12,892 bases of DNA, from NCBI GenBank assembly GCA_022701925.1, contig JAKONM010000287.1:1-12892 (forward strand), in the 5' to 3' direction. Source of the DNA: Microbacteriaceae bacterium. Lineage in GTDB: Bacteria; Actinomycetota; Actinomycetes; Actinomycetales; Microbacteriaceae. A program made the translations under genes and the position numbers. Positions 11,777 to 12,892 of this stretch are shown piece by piece; the first letter of the stretch is position 1, and every line of letters begins with the position of its first letter. The notes beneath the pieces are model-generated. The model was given only the letters and a program-made list of their open reading frames with translations. It did not search any database and was not told the DNA's origin.

Positions 11777-12892
11777 CCGCGCCGGTCGAGCAGCGGGCGC
11801 GCGAGGTCGTCGCCGTGCCGGTCGCCCCGCGGCGCCGCAACCGCGACCGGCTGCACGCCCTGGACGGGCTGCGCGGCGTCGCCGCCTTCGTCGTCGTGCT
11901 GCACCACGTGGCGCTGATCGCCGAGCCGGTCGTCGCACCGCAGGGCGAGCCGGCGCTCGGCACCGCCTGGTGGTGGCTGGAGCGCACGCCGCTGAAGCTG
12001 CTCACCTCGGGGCGCGAGGCGGTCGTCGTCTTCTTCGTGCTGTCCGGCCTGGTCGTCGCGCTGCCCGCGCTGAAGCGCATCGACTTCTCCTGGCCGGGAC
12101 TCCTGGCCAGTCGCTTCGTGCGGCTGTTCCTGCCGGCGTGGGCGTCCATCGCCCTGGCCAGCCTGCTGCTGCTGGCCGTGCCGCGGCGGCCGGAGCAAGT
12201 GACGGGCGGCAGCTGGATCAGCCGGCAGGTGCCGCACGACTGGACCTGGCAGACCCTGGTCGGGCAGTGGTCGCTGATGATCGGCGGCGTGCCCCAGAAC
12301 AACGTGCTGTGGACGCTGCGCTGGGAGCTGGCCTTCTCCCTGATCCTGCCCGCGCTGCTCGTGCTGGCGATGCTGCTGCGGCGGTGGTGGCTGCCCGCCG
12401 GGCTCCTGGCCGTCGGGCTCGTCACGGCCGGGGTGGTCGGCGGCATCAACGCCCTGGGCTACCTGCCGATCTTCTTCGTCGGCACCCTCATCGCGGTGCG
12501 CCTCACCTCGCTGGAGCGCTGGAGCGAGGCCCGCAGCGCCAAGCGGGTGCTGGCGGTCGTGCTGCCGATGTCGTCGCTGGTCCTGATCCTGGAGTTCCTG
12601 CTCGCGCCGGTGGTGCCGGAGGGCAGCGACGGGGCGCATGCCCTGCGCGGCATGTCGGTGCTGGGGGCCGCAGGCATCGTGATCTGCGCCGCGGCGGCGA
12701 CCCGGTTCCGCGCCGTGCTGGAGGGGCGGATCCCGCAGTTCCTCGGCCGCATCTCGTTCAGCCTCTACCTGGTGCACCTGCCGGTCATCGCGACGCTCGC
12801 CTTCGCGCTCGGCGACTGGAACTGGCCGATCGTCGCCGCGGTCGGGCTGCCGCTCGCGCTGCTCACCGGCTGGGCGTTCTTCCGCTTCGTCG
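11773..12892 (+). CDS. Acyltransferase family 3 (OatA/OafA-like) integral membrane protein, 3' end outside the window
   Basis: At least 373 residues, open at the right edge. The family moves acyl groups, often acetyl, across the membrane onto glycans or other surface molecules. The N-terminal signature is RLHALDGLRGVAAFVVVLHH (26-45) with D31, R34 and H44/H45 as candidate active-site residues; EAVVVFFVLSGLVVALP, RFVRLFLPAW, LWTLRWELAFSLILP and FLGRISFSLYLVHLPVI follow, with about nine or ten helices overall. Most of the family length is present. GTG 11773 is the only usable start upstream of the signature apart from GTG 11815; it has no ribosome site and sits in the stop of a short leader frame. 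Placed after the GT-DUF5719 pair, it may acylate their product, which is inference. Confidence 0.9.
   Translation, partial: MTAPVEQRAREVVAVPVAPRRRNRDRLHALDGLRGVAAFVVVLHHVALIAEPVVAPQGEPALGTAWWWLERTPLKLLTSGREAVVVFFVLSGLVVALPALKRIDFSWPGLLASRFVRLFLPAWASIALASLLLLAVPRRPEQVTGGSWISRQVPHDWTWQTLVGQWSLMIGGVPQNNVLWTLRWELAFSLILPALLVLAMLLRRWWLPAGLLAVGLVTAGVVGGINALGYLPIFFVGTLIAVRLTSLERWSEARSAKRVLAVVLPMSSLVLILEFLLAPVVPEGSDGAHALRGMSVLGAAGIVICAAAATRFRAVLEGRIPQFLGRISFSLYLVHLPVIATLAFALGDWNWPIVAAVGLPLALLTGWAFFRFV

Noticed and set aside
11596..12777. 393-codon minus-strand frame opposite the acyltransferase
   Set aside because: Gln/His/Arg-rich antisense shadow; the plus strand has all acyltransferase-3 signatures.
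1..12892. Search for tRNA, rRNA, insertion sequences, toxin-antitoxin or phage-defence genes
   Set aside because: No cloverleaf, ribosomal, transposase or defence motifs were seen. The SRAP protein is a general DNA-repair factor and gives no evidence of a defence island here.

Overview
The window is about 70% or more GC, its genes are tightly packed, and codon third positions are almost all G or C. The gene set (a WhiB iron-sulfur regulator, a GT2/membrane fusion followed by a DUF5719 protein, a NarL-type regulator ending in a GRPA-T-K-DLYKRAVEDG tail, and an SRAP protein beginning Met-Cys-Gly-Arg-Tyr) points to an actinobacterium. From family resemblance I favour the Microbacteriaceae, but this is inference. 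There are no tRNA, rRNA, CRISPR or transposon sequences. The window looks chromosomal and mostly devoted to the cell envelope and its regulation.

Layout. (1) 1-1200, minus strand: a response regulator overlaps, by GTGA, a downstream membrane protein that leaves the window and is probably its sensor. (2) 1201-3327: a small two-helix membrane protein on the plus strand converges with a minus-strand polyprenyl-phosphate sugar-phosphate transferase of the WbaP/CpsE type; their 3' ends overlap. (3) 3538-5019: a HAD-IIB phosphatase (plus) converges with an SRAP/YedK DNA-repair protein (minus), with only 12 bases between them. (4) 5128-6105: galE, UDP-glucose 4-epimerase. (5) 6106-6595: a 490-base region without an ordinary gene, rich in inverted repeats and short upstream reading frames. 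It is the leader of whiB (6596-6916), which ends in a very strong hairpin terminator. (6) 7066-11681: a 1,019-residue membrane glycosyltransferase overlapping a DUF5719 exported protein. (7) 11684-12892: an acyltransferase-3 membrane enzyme, open at the right edge, apparently coupled to a 12-codon leader frame.

How it fits together. The sugar transferase can start lipid-linked glycan synthesis, GalE supplies UDP-galactose (or a related sugar), the large GT2 membrane protein and the DUF5719 protein probably act on a surface glycan, and the acyltransferase may decorate it. WhiB sits beside this set and may control part of it, or division. WhiB-GT-DUF5719 adjacency is a recurring actinobacterial arrangement; the acyltransferase at its end is the part I would check as local.

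The most notable non-coding observations are: (a) four transcription units have a TANNNT -10 element exactly six bases before the start codon, which predicts leaderless mRNAs; (b) the whiB leader carries nested inverted repeats and two in-frame short reading frames, the second overlapping whiB by ATGA; (c) the acyltransferase has no visible ribosome site of its own but begins inside the stop codon of a leaderless 12-codon frame. I found no clear multi-gene defence or mobile system.
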